DNA of 16,826 bases. Source: DAOVDI01 sp965373045. GTDB taxonomy: Bacteria; Acidobacteriota; Aminicenantia; Aminicenantales; Aminicenantaceae. Position numbers and translations under genes: made by a program. The stretch is taken from assembly GCA_965373045.1 (NCBI GenBank), contig CBDVEQ010000033.1, forward strand, positions 1 to 16,826, given 5' to 3'. The notes below the pieces were generated by a model. It did no database searches, was not told where the DNA came from, and saw nothing but the letters and a program-made list of their open reading frames with translations. This document shows, in pieces, positions 5,152 through 12,229 of the stretch. Every line of letters starts with the position of its first letter. The stretch's first letter is position 1.

Positions 5152-7152
5152 TCATTCCTGATCATTCTGGACTATTTCTACCAGCTCGGGAAGATCGATT
5201 CCCAGTTGCTTAAGCCTTTCGATCTTTGGAACGCCGTTATTCGTCCATCCGCGTTTTTTGTAGGCGGCATCTACAACTTTATTATATTGATCTTCCCTGT
5301 ATTTGCGGAGAATTGCCATTTTTTCTTCTGTATTTTTTCCTTCAGGATCAACGCTGATATCTTCCTTTATTTGTTTATCATAATATCGATCGGCACGTGA
5401 TTCATACTCCTCTTTAGTCACCGGCCCGAGTGCCCTGAACGGAGGCATGTCATCTTTTCTGGTTCCATATCCCAGCATTCGGCACATAATTCTCTGCAGA
5501 TTGTGAACTCTGGCGGACTGGTCGAGCATTTTGTTCTCATCCAGTTCAATGCCGGTCATCCCCTCAAAGAACTTGAAAAAGTCCTCAACATGACCCGGCA
5601 CTTTTGCAGCTTCCTGGGGCGGGTATTGACTGTTATCGGCAGGAACAACGTCGTTCCAGATAAGCTTACACAACCCCATCAATCCGAACCAGGTGCGCCA
5701 CAAAGGATAGTAATAAAGAGCTTCAGCTTTTTCCTCAAATGAAGGGATCTGATTGTTGACCATGTCCATAAAAATAAGCCAGGCCTCATCATGCTGGGGG
5801 CCCTTTACCGCCATTGTATATCCGGCCTGCTGGGCAAGGGATTCTTTGCAGACATATTCAGAATATTCCAGGCCTTTTACTTCCATTCCGATATCCTGAA
5901 GAAATGCTGCATCAGCGCCATATTCTTTTATCCATTTATTTTTGAGCCAGCGTATTCCCTGGCCGACATCAACACCAAACCCTTCACCGAGGGCCATTTC
6001 ATGAAGTATTTCCAGAACTTCATCGCAGGAGCCGAATTTCAGCTCTTTTCCTCCTGTATGGGTTTTATTAATAACACCCGCTTCATAAGCTTCCATCACA
6101 AAAGCAGTGCAGGTTGCCACGGAGATGGTATCTACGCCATAAGTGTCGCAGTAGAAATTATATTCCAGGAGAAAATCCGCATCAAAACAGCCCATATTGG
6201 CTGATCCGGCCGCAGTTTCATATTCCGGCCCGTCAACAACGACTTTTTGCCCCTTATAAGGACCTGTCCTGAGTTCAAAGCCGTCAACTGTTTTGGCACA
6301 TGACATCGAGCAGCCTTTCCAGCATCCGTCAGAAATACCCTGTGTATAATATTCCCTTTGCAGCAGCTTCGTGCCGATTTTTTCTGTTTCAGGGTGAGAT
6401 CCGAATTTGAAATTATGGACAGGAAGAAGATCATAAGCGTCCATGACATCAATAATGTTGGCTGTTCCTACTGATCGCATATCACACTGATCTTTATCAA
6501 TGGTTGCCATTTCAGCATTTATCTTCATCCCATAGTTGCGGATCATATTTGCGTCTAAAGGATGGTTCATGTCATCTATTATTTCTATTGCTCCTGTTGG
6601 GCAGACATAGGCGCAGGATGTGCATCCCACACAGTGCTTATCAACTTCGCCATACGGCATTGTGAGGTGTCTCTTAATACCCCTTCCTGCAAAATCAAGG
6701 ATCCTTTCCTGGATAAATTCCTCGCATGCTCTTACGCAGTGACCGCAGAGTATGCATGCTTTGGGGTTCTCGTCGGTGAGATCACTTTTAAATCTTGATC
6801 CATCCGTAACGCCGCATTTTGCAGCCACTGCTTTGATTACAGGAACATTAGGCCATCTGCCAAGATACATTTCCGCGAGAACTTTTCGGTGCTGCCTGAC
6901 CCGGTTCGAATTTGTCTCAACTTTGATCTCACTGCGAACAGGATAATTACACGCTGTAACCAGCTTTTTCCTTCCTCTGACTTCGATCTCACATATACAG
7001 AGCCTGCAGGTTCCATTGGGTGTAAGATCTTTATGATGGCATAGAACAGGGATATCGATATTCAGCGCTTTTATAGCATTGAGGAGAAAGGAGTCTCTGA
7101 CAACAGAAACTTTTTTGTCATCGATTGTGATTTCTATTTTTTTTGGTTCCAT
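5152..7152 (-). CDS. NuoG/HydA-type Fe-S module fused to AOR domains 2-3 (catalytic half of a split aldehyde oxidoreductase)
   Basis: A 666-aa fusion. Residues 1-80 are a [2Fe-2S] domain as in NuoG/HydA, with Cys38, 49, 52 and 68. Two [4Fe-4S] motifs follow: CILCGHCVRAC (133-143) and CVGCTSCAYVC (174-184). The His-Cys3 cluster site of NuoG is not visible; the segment instead reads MYLGRWPNVPVIKAVA. From about residue 226 the protein is an AOR-family C-terminal half (domains 2 and 3). The AOR [4Fe-4S] ligands are probably Cys277, 281 and 285 (CX3CX3C) plus Cys495 (MGLC). Substrate/pterin-domain segments include VDGPEYETAAGSANMG (307-322) and TYGVDTIS (337-344). The tail RGWTNNGVPKIERLKQLGI (634-652) resembles the AOR C-terminus. 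AOR domain 1 is missing here but opens the upstream gene. TGATG joins the two genes and GGAGGTGA lies just before the ATG, so translation is coupled. The subfamily (AOR, BamB-like or new) is unresolved. Confidence 0.9.
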   Translation of the reverse strand: MEPKKIEITIDDKKVSVVRDSFLLNAIKALNIDIPVLCHHKDLTPNGTCRLCICEIEVRGRKKLVTACNYPVRSEIKVETNSNRVRQHRKVLAEMYLGRWPNVPVIKAVAAKCGVTDGSRFKSDLTDENPKACILCGHCVRACEEFIQERILDFAGRGIKRHLTMPYGEVDKHCVGCTSCAYVCPTGAIEIIDDMNHPLDANMIRNYGMKINAEMATIDKDQCDMRSVGTANIIDVMDAYDLLPVHNFKFGSHPETEKIGTKLLQREYYTQGISDGCWKGCSMSCAKTVDGFELRTGPYKGQKVVVDGPEYETAAGSANMGCFDADFLLEYNFYCDTYGVDTISVATCTAFVMEAYEAGVINKTHTGGKELKFGSCDEVLEILHEMALGEGFGVDVGQGIRWLKNKWIKEYGADAAFLQDIGMEVKGLEYSEYVCKESLAQQAGYTMAVKGPQHDEAWLIFMDMVNNQIPSFEEKAEALYYYPLWRTWFGLMGLCKLIWNDVVPADNSQYPPQEAAKVPGHVEDFFKFFEGMTGIELDENKMLDQSARVHNLQRIMCRMLGYGTRKDDMPPFRALGPVTKEEYESRADRYYDKQIKEDISVDPEGKNTEEKMAILRKYREDQYNKVVDAAYKKRGWTNNGVPKIERLKQLGIDLPELVEIVQNDQE

Positions 7153-10100
7153 CAGTTCACCTCCACAGAATCAAACTTGCAAACTTCATAACAAATGCCG
7201 CATTTTATACACTTTTCCCCGTTTATGACATGTAACTCTTTGAGTTTGCCTGTAATAGCATCAGCAGGACAGTGTTTTACGCAGATCGTGCATCCGGTAC
7301 AATTGTCATTTATTTTATATGTGATTAGCGGTTTACATACACCTGCCCTGCACTTTTTATCCTTTATGTGTTCTTCATATTCTTCTCTAAAATAACGGAT
7401 CGTGTTAAGTACAGGATTTGGCGCTGATCCTCCCAATTGACAAAGACTTGCTTCGATGACTGTTTTTGAAGTCTCTTCCAAGAATTCAATATCACCATCC
7501 TTTCCCTGTCCATTACAGATTCTTGTTAATGTTTGATTAAGCGCATAGAGTCCTTCTCTGCAGGGTGTACATTTTCCGCAGGATTCATCAACCAGAAAAT
7601 TGATGAAGTATCTGGCAACATCAACCATGCATGTTCTGTCATCCATAACGATCATTCCGCCCGAACCCATCATAGAGCCTGCTTTAGTCAGGGAATCAAA
7701 ATCAACTTTCATATCAAGTTTGCTTTCCGGAATACATCCACCGGATGGACCTCCTGTTTGTATGGCTTTAAATTCGCGTCCATTCGGAATACCGCCTCCG
7801 ATATCGTCAATAATATCTCTGAGTTTGATACCCATGGGGACTTCTACAAGGCCGGTATTTTGAATATCGCCCACCAGAGAAAACACTTTTGTTCCTGATG
7901 AACCGCCCCATGGATTCTCACTTACATCCCCGGTTCCGATCGAAGCAAACCATGCTGCGCCTTTTTCCAGGATCACAGGTATATTGGCCCAGGTTTCAAC
8001 ATTATTGAGGACAGTCGGTTTGTCACGGAATCCGAACTCTACGTTGTGGACATATTTTGCGCGCGGCTCCCCGGCGCGGCCTGACATGGACGCCATAAGA
8101 GCAGAGGATTCACCGCATACAAATGCGCCTGCGCCCCTGTGAACATGAATATCAAAGCTGAAGCCGCTGTCGAGAATGTTTTCCCCAAGAAGTCCGTATT
8201 CACGAGCCTGGGCGATCGCTTTATTCAATCTGACAAGGGCAAGAGGATATTCTTTTCTAATATAGATATATCCCTGTTTTGCGCCTACGGCAAATGCGCC
8301 GATAAGCATTCCTTCTAAAACTGAATGGGGATCTGTTTCGATGATACTTCGGTCCATATAGGCCCCGGGATCGCCTTCATCAGCATTGCATACTATAAAT
8401 ATTTCTTCATCTCTTTCAATGGCGGCTTTACGGCCTGATTCCCATTTGACTCCTGCAGGGAAACCGCCGCCGCCGCGCCCCCGGATCCCCGAAGATATAA
8501 CAGTTTTAATAATACCTTCCGGATTTTGTTCGTTAAGAATCTTTTTTAATGCCTTATAACCATTGCGGGCAATATAATGATCTATATTTTCCGGATCGAT
8601 AAGCCCCTTATTTCTGAGCGCTATAAGCTGCTGTTGGGTGAAAAAACCAATATCATCCATTGTTTTGTTGATATCACCTGTAACAGGATTTTTGTGCATA
8701 AATTTTTCCACAGGTTTTCCCTGTACAAGATGACCCTCAACGAGTTCTTCGATGTCCTCTTCTTTAAGCTTCTGATAAAATATGCCTTCAGGCTGAACGA
8801 CAACGATCGGACCGGCTGCGCAGAAACCATTACATCCTGTGCTGACTACAAGATAATCATTATCAAGGTTTTTCTCTTTAATAACCTTGATCAGTTTATC
8901 CCGGATATTGAAACCCTTAGCTGCAACACACCCTGTTCCGGTGCATACCATGAGCAAACCCTTGTATGATGAAAGATATTTATTTTCCCGCAGGGCAATT
9001 TTTTCAAGGTCTTTGCTCTCCAACTTCGCAATTGATTCTTTTTTAGGTTCTTTGGCTTTTTGGGTTCCGGGGTCTTTTTGTCCGTTGCTTTTCTTTAATA
9101 ATCTTTCAACATCTTTAGCCTGGACATTTCCGTATACTTCTTCACCGATTTTTACAACAGGAGCAATGCTGCAAGCCCCGAGACAGGCTACCGCTTCAAG
9201 GCTATATTTGTTGTCCTTTGTCGTTTCGCCTGTTTTTATGTCAAGAACACGCTCAAATGAATCAAGGATCTTTGCCGACCCTTTAACGTGACAGGCAGTG
9301 CCGACACATACCTGAATGATCTTCTCGCCTTTGGATTCAAGACTCAAGCTTTTGTAGAAGGTGGCAATATGATAAAGATATGCCTTTGGTGTCCCTGTTT
9401 TTTTATTAAGCTCTTCGATAGCTGTTTTGGGAATATGGCGGAAGCGTTCCTGAATGTCCTGCATCATCTCAATCGCATAATCCGGGTCGTAATTCCACTT
9501 TTTTATTATTTCTTCAATTTCTTCGATCTCGTGTTTAGAAGTGACAATGGATATTTTTCTTGGAGTAACCAGTTTGGCAACTTTGTTTTTTTCAACTCTC
9601 CACGCAGGAGAGATATCCCTGTTTTTTATAACCAGGGCCTTTAGTTTTTTGTCTCTGAATACAGTGCCGATACCTCCTCTTCCAGCCTGCTTAAGACGTG
9701 TAACATTTCTTCTCCAATCCCAAAAAGAAAAATTCAACACTCCCATTCTTGTATGCTGAGCGCCTCTTCCCGCAGAAACTACGGCAATATTTTTCTTGTC
9801 AAGTTCATCATCTGCATACATTTTTGTTAGATCTTCAGCAATAAGATGAGAATCAATGCTTTCAAGAGGAGCTTTTTCAATGGTGATTTTGCCTTTCACG
9901 GCATCAATGTAGATGATTGTTTCATTTTCGGCCTTTCCTACAATACATAAAGCATCATACCCGGCAAATTTAAGAAACGGTCCGAAGTAGCCGCCTACAT
10001 TGCAGTCCATTATTGAATGCGTAAGTGGTGAGATCGTTGTTACGATCGTTTTTCCTGACCCTGGAAATGAGGTTGTTCCCCCGAGAGGACCTGAGGAAAA

Positions 10101-10358
10101 ACAGATTGGATTCTCATGGTTGCTCCATTTTGTATTTTTATTGATCTCATGGAACATTAGCCATAGATCAAAACCCTTTCCACCGACCCAAAGATCTTTC
10201 ATCTGCTGAGTGACTGGCAGGGATTTGATCTCATTTTTGTCAAGATCGATCCTTAGTGTTCTGTTTGCATATCCCTTTTCAAGTTTTACGATCTCAAAGT
10301 TGAACTCCCTTGAAATCTCATGTGCTTTTTGCAGCCTTTCAATGTGATTTTCAGTCAT
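7152..10358 (-). CDS. AOR domain 1 fused to NuoE-, thioredoxin-like-, NuoF- and 2x[4Fe-4S] modules (NADH-linked half of a split aldehyde oxidoreductase)
   Basis: A 1068-aa fusion. Residues about 24-250 are AOR domain 1, the pterin-binding N-terminal domain, with GGKGFDLWLMFHEI (59-72), SGPLGGTTSFPGSGK (89-103) and GRGGIGTVFRDKKLKAL (226-242). Residues about 275-420 are NuoE/HydC-like, [2Fe-2S] ligands Cys351, 356, 392 and 396. A Lys-rich linker (421-460) leads to a second thioredoxin-like [2Fe-2S] domain (Cys472, 477, 509, 513). NuoF/HydB follows, about 560-985, with FMN-type GRGGGGFPAGVKW (627-639), NADEGDPGAYMDR (658-670), GAGAFVCGESSALM (742-755) and a [4Fe-4S] site (Cys927, 930, 933, 973). 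The C-terminus has two more [4Fe-4S] motifs (Cys1020-1030 and Cys1050-1060). The order after domain 1 matches HydC plus HydB of electron-bifurcating [FeFe]-hydrogenases. AGGAGA lies about 8 nt before the ATG. It should bind NAD(H) and FMN and pair with the downstream product. Confidence 0.92.
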   Translation of the reverse strand: MTENHIERLQKAHEISREFNFEIVKLEKGYANRTLRIDLDKNEIKSLPVTQQMKDLWVGGKGFDLWLMFHEINKNTKWSNHENPICFSSGPLGGTTSFPGSGKTIVTTISPLTHSIMDCNVGGYFGPFLKFAGYDALCIVGKAENETIIYIDAVKGKITIEKAPLESIDSHLIAEDLTKMYADDELDKKNIAVVSAGRGAQHTRMGVLNFSFWDWRRNVTRLKQAGRGGIGTVFRDKKLKALVIKNRDISPAWRVEKNKVAKLVTPRKISIVTSKHEIEEIEEIIKKWNYDPDYAIEMMQDIQERFRHIPKTAIEELNKKTGTPKAYLYHIATFYKSLSLESKGEKIIQVCVGTACHVKGSAKILDSFERVLDIKTGETTKDNKYSLEAVACLGACSIAPVVKIGEEVYGNVQAKDVERLLKKSNGQKDPGTQKAKEPKKESIAKLESKDLEKIALRENKYLSSYKGLLMVCTGTGCVAAKGFNIRDKLIKVIKEKNLDNDYLVVSTGCNGFCAAGPIVVVQPEGIFYQKLKEEDIEELVEGHLVQGKPVEKFMHKNPVTGDINKTMDDIGFFTQQQLIALRNKGLIDPENIDHYIARNGYKALKKILNEQNPEGIIKTVISSGIRGRGGGGFPAGVKWESGRKAAIERDEEIFIVCNADEGDPGAYMDRSIIETDPHSVLEGMLIGAFAVGAKQGYIYIRKEYPLALVRLNKAIAQAREYGLLGENILDSGFSFDIHVHRGAGAFVCGESSALMASMSGRAGEPRAKYVHNVEFGFRDKPTVLNNVETWANIPVILEKGAAWFASIGTGDVSENPWGGSSGTKVFSLVGDIQNTGLVEVPMGIKLRDIIDDIGGGIPNGREFKAIQTGGPSGGCIPESKLDMKVDFDSLTKAGSMMGSGGMIVMDDRTCMVDVARYFINFLVDESCGKCTPCREGLYALNQTLTRICNGQGKDGDIEFLEETSKTVIEASLCQLGGSAPNPVLNTIRYFREEYEEHIKDKKCRAGVCKPLITYKINDNCTGCTICVKHCPADAITGKLKELHVINGEKCIKCGICYEVCKFDSVEVN

Positions 10359-10383
10359 CTGTATACTCTCCTAACCTGGCCTA

Positions 10384-10412
10384 TTCATAAAAACTAACGA
10401 TAACTTGACCAA
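10384..10412 (-). promoter_or_regulatory. Possible promoter of the split AOR/diaphorase operon
   Basis: On the minus strand: TTGGTC (10407-10412), a 17-nt spacer and TATGAA (10384-10389), giving a leader of about 18 nt with AGGAGA. The boxes are weak. A 7-bp inverted repeat, AACCTGG (10373-10379) and CCAGGTT (10429-10435), brackets the region and could be an operator, or chance. Confidence 0.3.
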
Positions 10413-10466
10413 ACATATTGTATCTCAACCAGGTTCAATCGCGAAAATGCAGTTTCTCTCACCTCA

Positions 10467-10697
10467 CTAGGCATCTTTCAGTAAATAATATATTTCCCAG
10501 CTGATCTCATCTGCAAGGCATCCAATGCAGGAACTTGCTGTGGTGGCGATCTCCTCGTTTGCGATTTTTTCCTTAAGGATCTTTTTAACCCGTTTTCGAA
10601 TTTTGTATAAAAGTATATAGTTGATCATGACCGTGAAGAAGAAAATGATAACAGTTACAAAGTCTCCTGTAAAGATTGAGGAAGAACAGGGAAACAT
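10467..10697 (-). CDS. Small single-pass membrane protein with CxxC motif, unknown function
   Basis: A 76-aa protein from the ATG at 10697; a TTG further upstream would add 7 residues. One hydrophobic segment (VTVIIFFFTVMINYILLY, about residues 14-31) is followed by a strongly basic stretch (KIRKRVKKILKEK), so the C-terminus is expected in the cytoplasm. The soluble tail has CIGC and ends in an acidic, aromatic helix. It lies 108 nt upstream of the AOR-diaphorase operon on the same strand and is divergent from the lipoprotein gene, with its 5' end overlapping that gene's promoter. I do not recognise the family. The Shine-Dalgarno candidate GAGG is 15 nt from the ATG, which is poor. The TM plus basic-anchor pattern argues that it is real; the start is unsure. 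Confidence 0.5.
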   Translation of the reverse strand: MFPCSSSIFTGDFVTVIIFFFTVMINYILLYKIRKRVKKILKEKIANEEIATTASSCIGCLADEISWEIYYLLKDA

Positions 10698-10705
10698 GTT
10701 AAAAT
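10676..10705 (+). promoter_or_regulatory. Predicted promoter of the beta-propeller lipoprotein gene
   Basis: TTGAGG (10676-10681), an 18-nt spacer and TAAAAT (10700-10705). The ATG at 10719 is 13 nt past the -10 box and no Shine-Dalgarno precedes it, so the leader would be about 6 nt. The promoter lies within the first codons of the divergent small membrane protein gene. Confidence 0.45.
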
Positions 10706-10718
10706 ATCTGTTCCTCAA

Positions 10719-12218
10719 ATGAAAGTATTTAAAACGATTCTGATTGCCTGTTTTCTGTGTTTAAATTCATGTATGCTTTTTAAAAAAAAGGCGGAAGTCT
10801 ATCCGGCAGGGGTGATATTTCCTGTTGATATAAAAACTTCTGTCTCATTCAATGGGATGGTTTTCCCGGATATTCAAAAAAAGGGTGAAAATATCTATCT
10901 GTCGACCAGAACAGGATATGTATATTCCATCCATGCTGAGGACCTGAGTATTACATGGGCATACAAAGCACCGGAACCACTGATAAGCTCCCCATACATA
11001 AGTATGGAGAATATCTTTGTGATCGGGGAAAAACATGTTCTCTACTGTTTAGACACGGAAGGAGAGCTGATTTGGTCGCAAAGACTTCAAGGACCAGTGA
11101 CAAGCAATGTTCTCGAAACAGAGGCTGGAGTTTTTGCGGGAACAGAAGGCGGAGATATTTATGTGATGGGCCGAAATGATGGTCGTGTGATCAGAAAGAT
11201 CTCCATGAAATCAGCCGTCAGTTCGAACATCCTGTCATATGAAAGATCCATCATCTTCGGATGTGAGGATGGAAATCTGTATGTCATGGATTCAACTGGA
11301 AAAATGCGTGGTTCATTCAACGCGGGAACCAAGATCGGTCCGAATCTCAGTCTTGATGGATCCCGGCTTTACTTCTTTTCAGATGATTTTTTATCATTTT
11401 GTCTCGACTTGAAGACCTTCAGGAGAAAATGGAAAACAATCCTTGGAGAAAAAGTCCAGATCCCTCCGGTTGTATATAAGAAAAAACTTCTGGTTGCGTG
11501 CTGGAATGGAGTCCTTTACTGCCTGGATAAGAGGAACGGTACTATTAAATGGTGGAGAAATATACCGGCACGCAGTATATACGACCTCGCTGTTGTGGAT
11601 AAAAAAGTCGTTGTTTCTTCCTTGTCATCAGCATTAATCTGTTTTGATATCGAATCCGGAGAACAACAGGGATATTATGAGGGGGCCTCTGAGATAAAGA
11701 CCAATCCTCTGTGGAACGAACCTTATATTCTGGTTGGACTCTATAACATGAAAGCTGAAGAAGGGCGTCTTGTCTGCCTCAAAAAAACGGTGAGAGTCAC
11801 TTTATCCCCGTCTAAATCATCGCCCCAGCAAACTGACGAAGAAATTGTTTTTAATGCAGTTGCCTTAGGTTTTTTTAAGCCGGAGTACGAGTTTTATGTG
11901 ACAAAAATTGTTTTTATTACAGTTGCCTTAGGTTTTTTTAAGCCGGAGTACAAGTTTTTTATGAAATCAGATTCGAAAAAGGAAATTGTCCAGGAAAAAT
12001 CTGAGAAAACCAAGTGGGCATGGTATCCGGAAGAAGTGGGGGATTATATAATTGGTGTGGTTGTGACAGATGAAATGGAAAAAGAAGAAACCGAGATCAA
12101 ATTCTTTATAAAGGAAATATTATTTACAAAAAAAGAAATAGCGGCTTTTCTCAAAAAATGGCCGGATTTCAACTTCCAGTTTTTGAAAATCCCATGGTAT
12201 TTGATATATCCCAGATAG
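10719..12218 (+). CDS. PQQ-like beta-propeller repeat lipoprotein with C-terminal Ig-like domain
   Basis: A 499-aa exported lipoprotein. A signal peptide of 17 residues ends in lipobox LNSC, with Cys18 as the lipidated residue; Met19 at +2 suggests the outer membrane in Gram-negatives. Residues about 45-355 contain repeated beta-propeller blades of the PQQ/BamB type, for example GYVYSIHAEDLSITWAYK, VLYCLDTEGELIWSQRL and VLYCLDKRNGTIKWWR. These propellers usually act as protein-interaction scaffolds. From about 360 there is an Ig-like domain with WAWYPEEVGDYIIGVVVTDE. It carries a 21-residue tandem duplication (376-396 and 397-417) encoded by a near-identical 63-bp DNA repeat. The signal peptide fixes the start although no Shine-Dalgarno is present. 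The HD-domain gene follows 11 nt later. A specific role, such as a BamB equivalent, cannot be claimed. Confidence 0.85.
   Translation: MKVFKTILIACFLCLNSCMLFKKKAEVYPAGVIFPVDIKTSVSFNGMVFPDIQKKGENIYLSTRTGYVYSIHAEDLSITWAYKAPEPLISSPYISMENIFVIGEKHVLYCLDTEGELIWSQRLQGPVTSNVLETEAGVFAGTEGGDIYVMGRNDGRVIRKISMKSAVSSNILSYERSIIFGCEDGNLYVMDSTGKMRGSFNAGTKIGPNLSLDGSRLYFFSDDFLSFCLDLKTFRRKWKTILGEKVQIPPVVYKKKLLVACWNGVLYCLDKRNGTIKWWRNIPARSIYDLAVVDKKVVVSSLSSALICFDIESGEQQGYYEGASEIKTNPLWNEPYILVGLYNMKAEEGRLVCLKKTVRVTLSPSKSSPQQTDEEIVFNAVALGFFKPEYEFYVTKIVFITVALGFFKPEYKFFMKSDSKKEIVQEKSEKTKWAWYPEEVGDYIIGVVVTDEMEKEETEIKFFIKEILFTKKEIAAFLKKWPDFNFQFLKIPWYLIYPR
11842..11967 (+). repeat. 63-bp in-frame tandem duplication inside the lipoprotein gene
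   Basis: Two adjacent units begin with AAATTGTTTTTA at 11842 and 11905. They share a 33-base identical core and differ at few positions over the first 55 bases. The repeat duplicates the strand that starts the Ig-like domain (LGFFKPEY in both copies). Confidence 0.9.
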
Positions 12219-12229
12219 GAGGCAGAGCA

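Noticed and set aside
5149..5168. Direct repeat TGATCATTC(C/T) twice at the convergent ends of the DUF362 and AOR genes, suggesting a terminator
   Set aside because: Most of it is the coding end of the AOR gene. There is no GC-rich stem and no T-run, so it is probably chance.
5152..7152. Interpreting the gene as an [FeFe]-hydrogenase HydA
   Set aside because: No H-cluster motifs (L1-L3 cysteine signatures) follow the Fe-S module; the C-terminal part is AOR-like.
8577..8969. Long plus-strand open frames opposite the AOR/diaphorase genes (here and at 5791-6204, 7533-7898, 9288-9644)
   Set aside because: They are shadows of the clearly homologous minus-strand protein, with no family features of their own.
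7152..10358. Interpreting the gene as a plain NuoF / complex I subunit
   Set aside because: No complex I membrane or other Nuo subunit genes are present, and the first 250 residues are an AOR domain 1. Complex I NuoF lacks the extra thioredoxin-like and 2x[4Fe-4S] parts.
12158..12229. Upstream ATG extension of the HD-domain protein (24 extra residues)
   Set aside because: It overlaps the lipoprotein gene, lacks a ribosome site and adds residues not typical of the family. The TTG at 12230 has an excellent Shine-Dalgarno.
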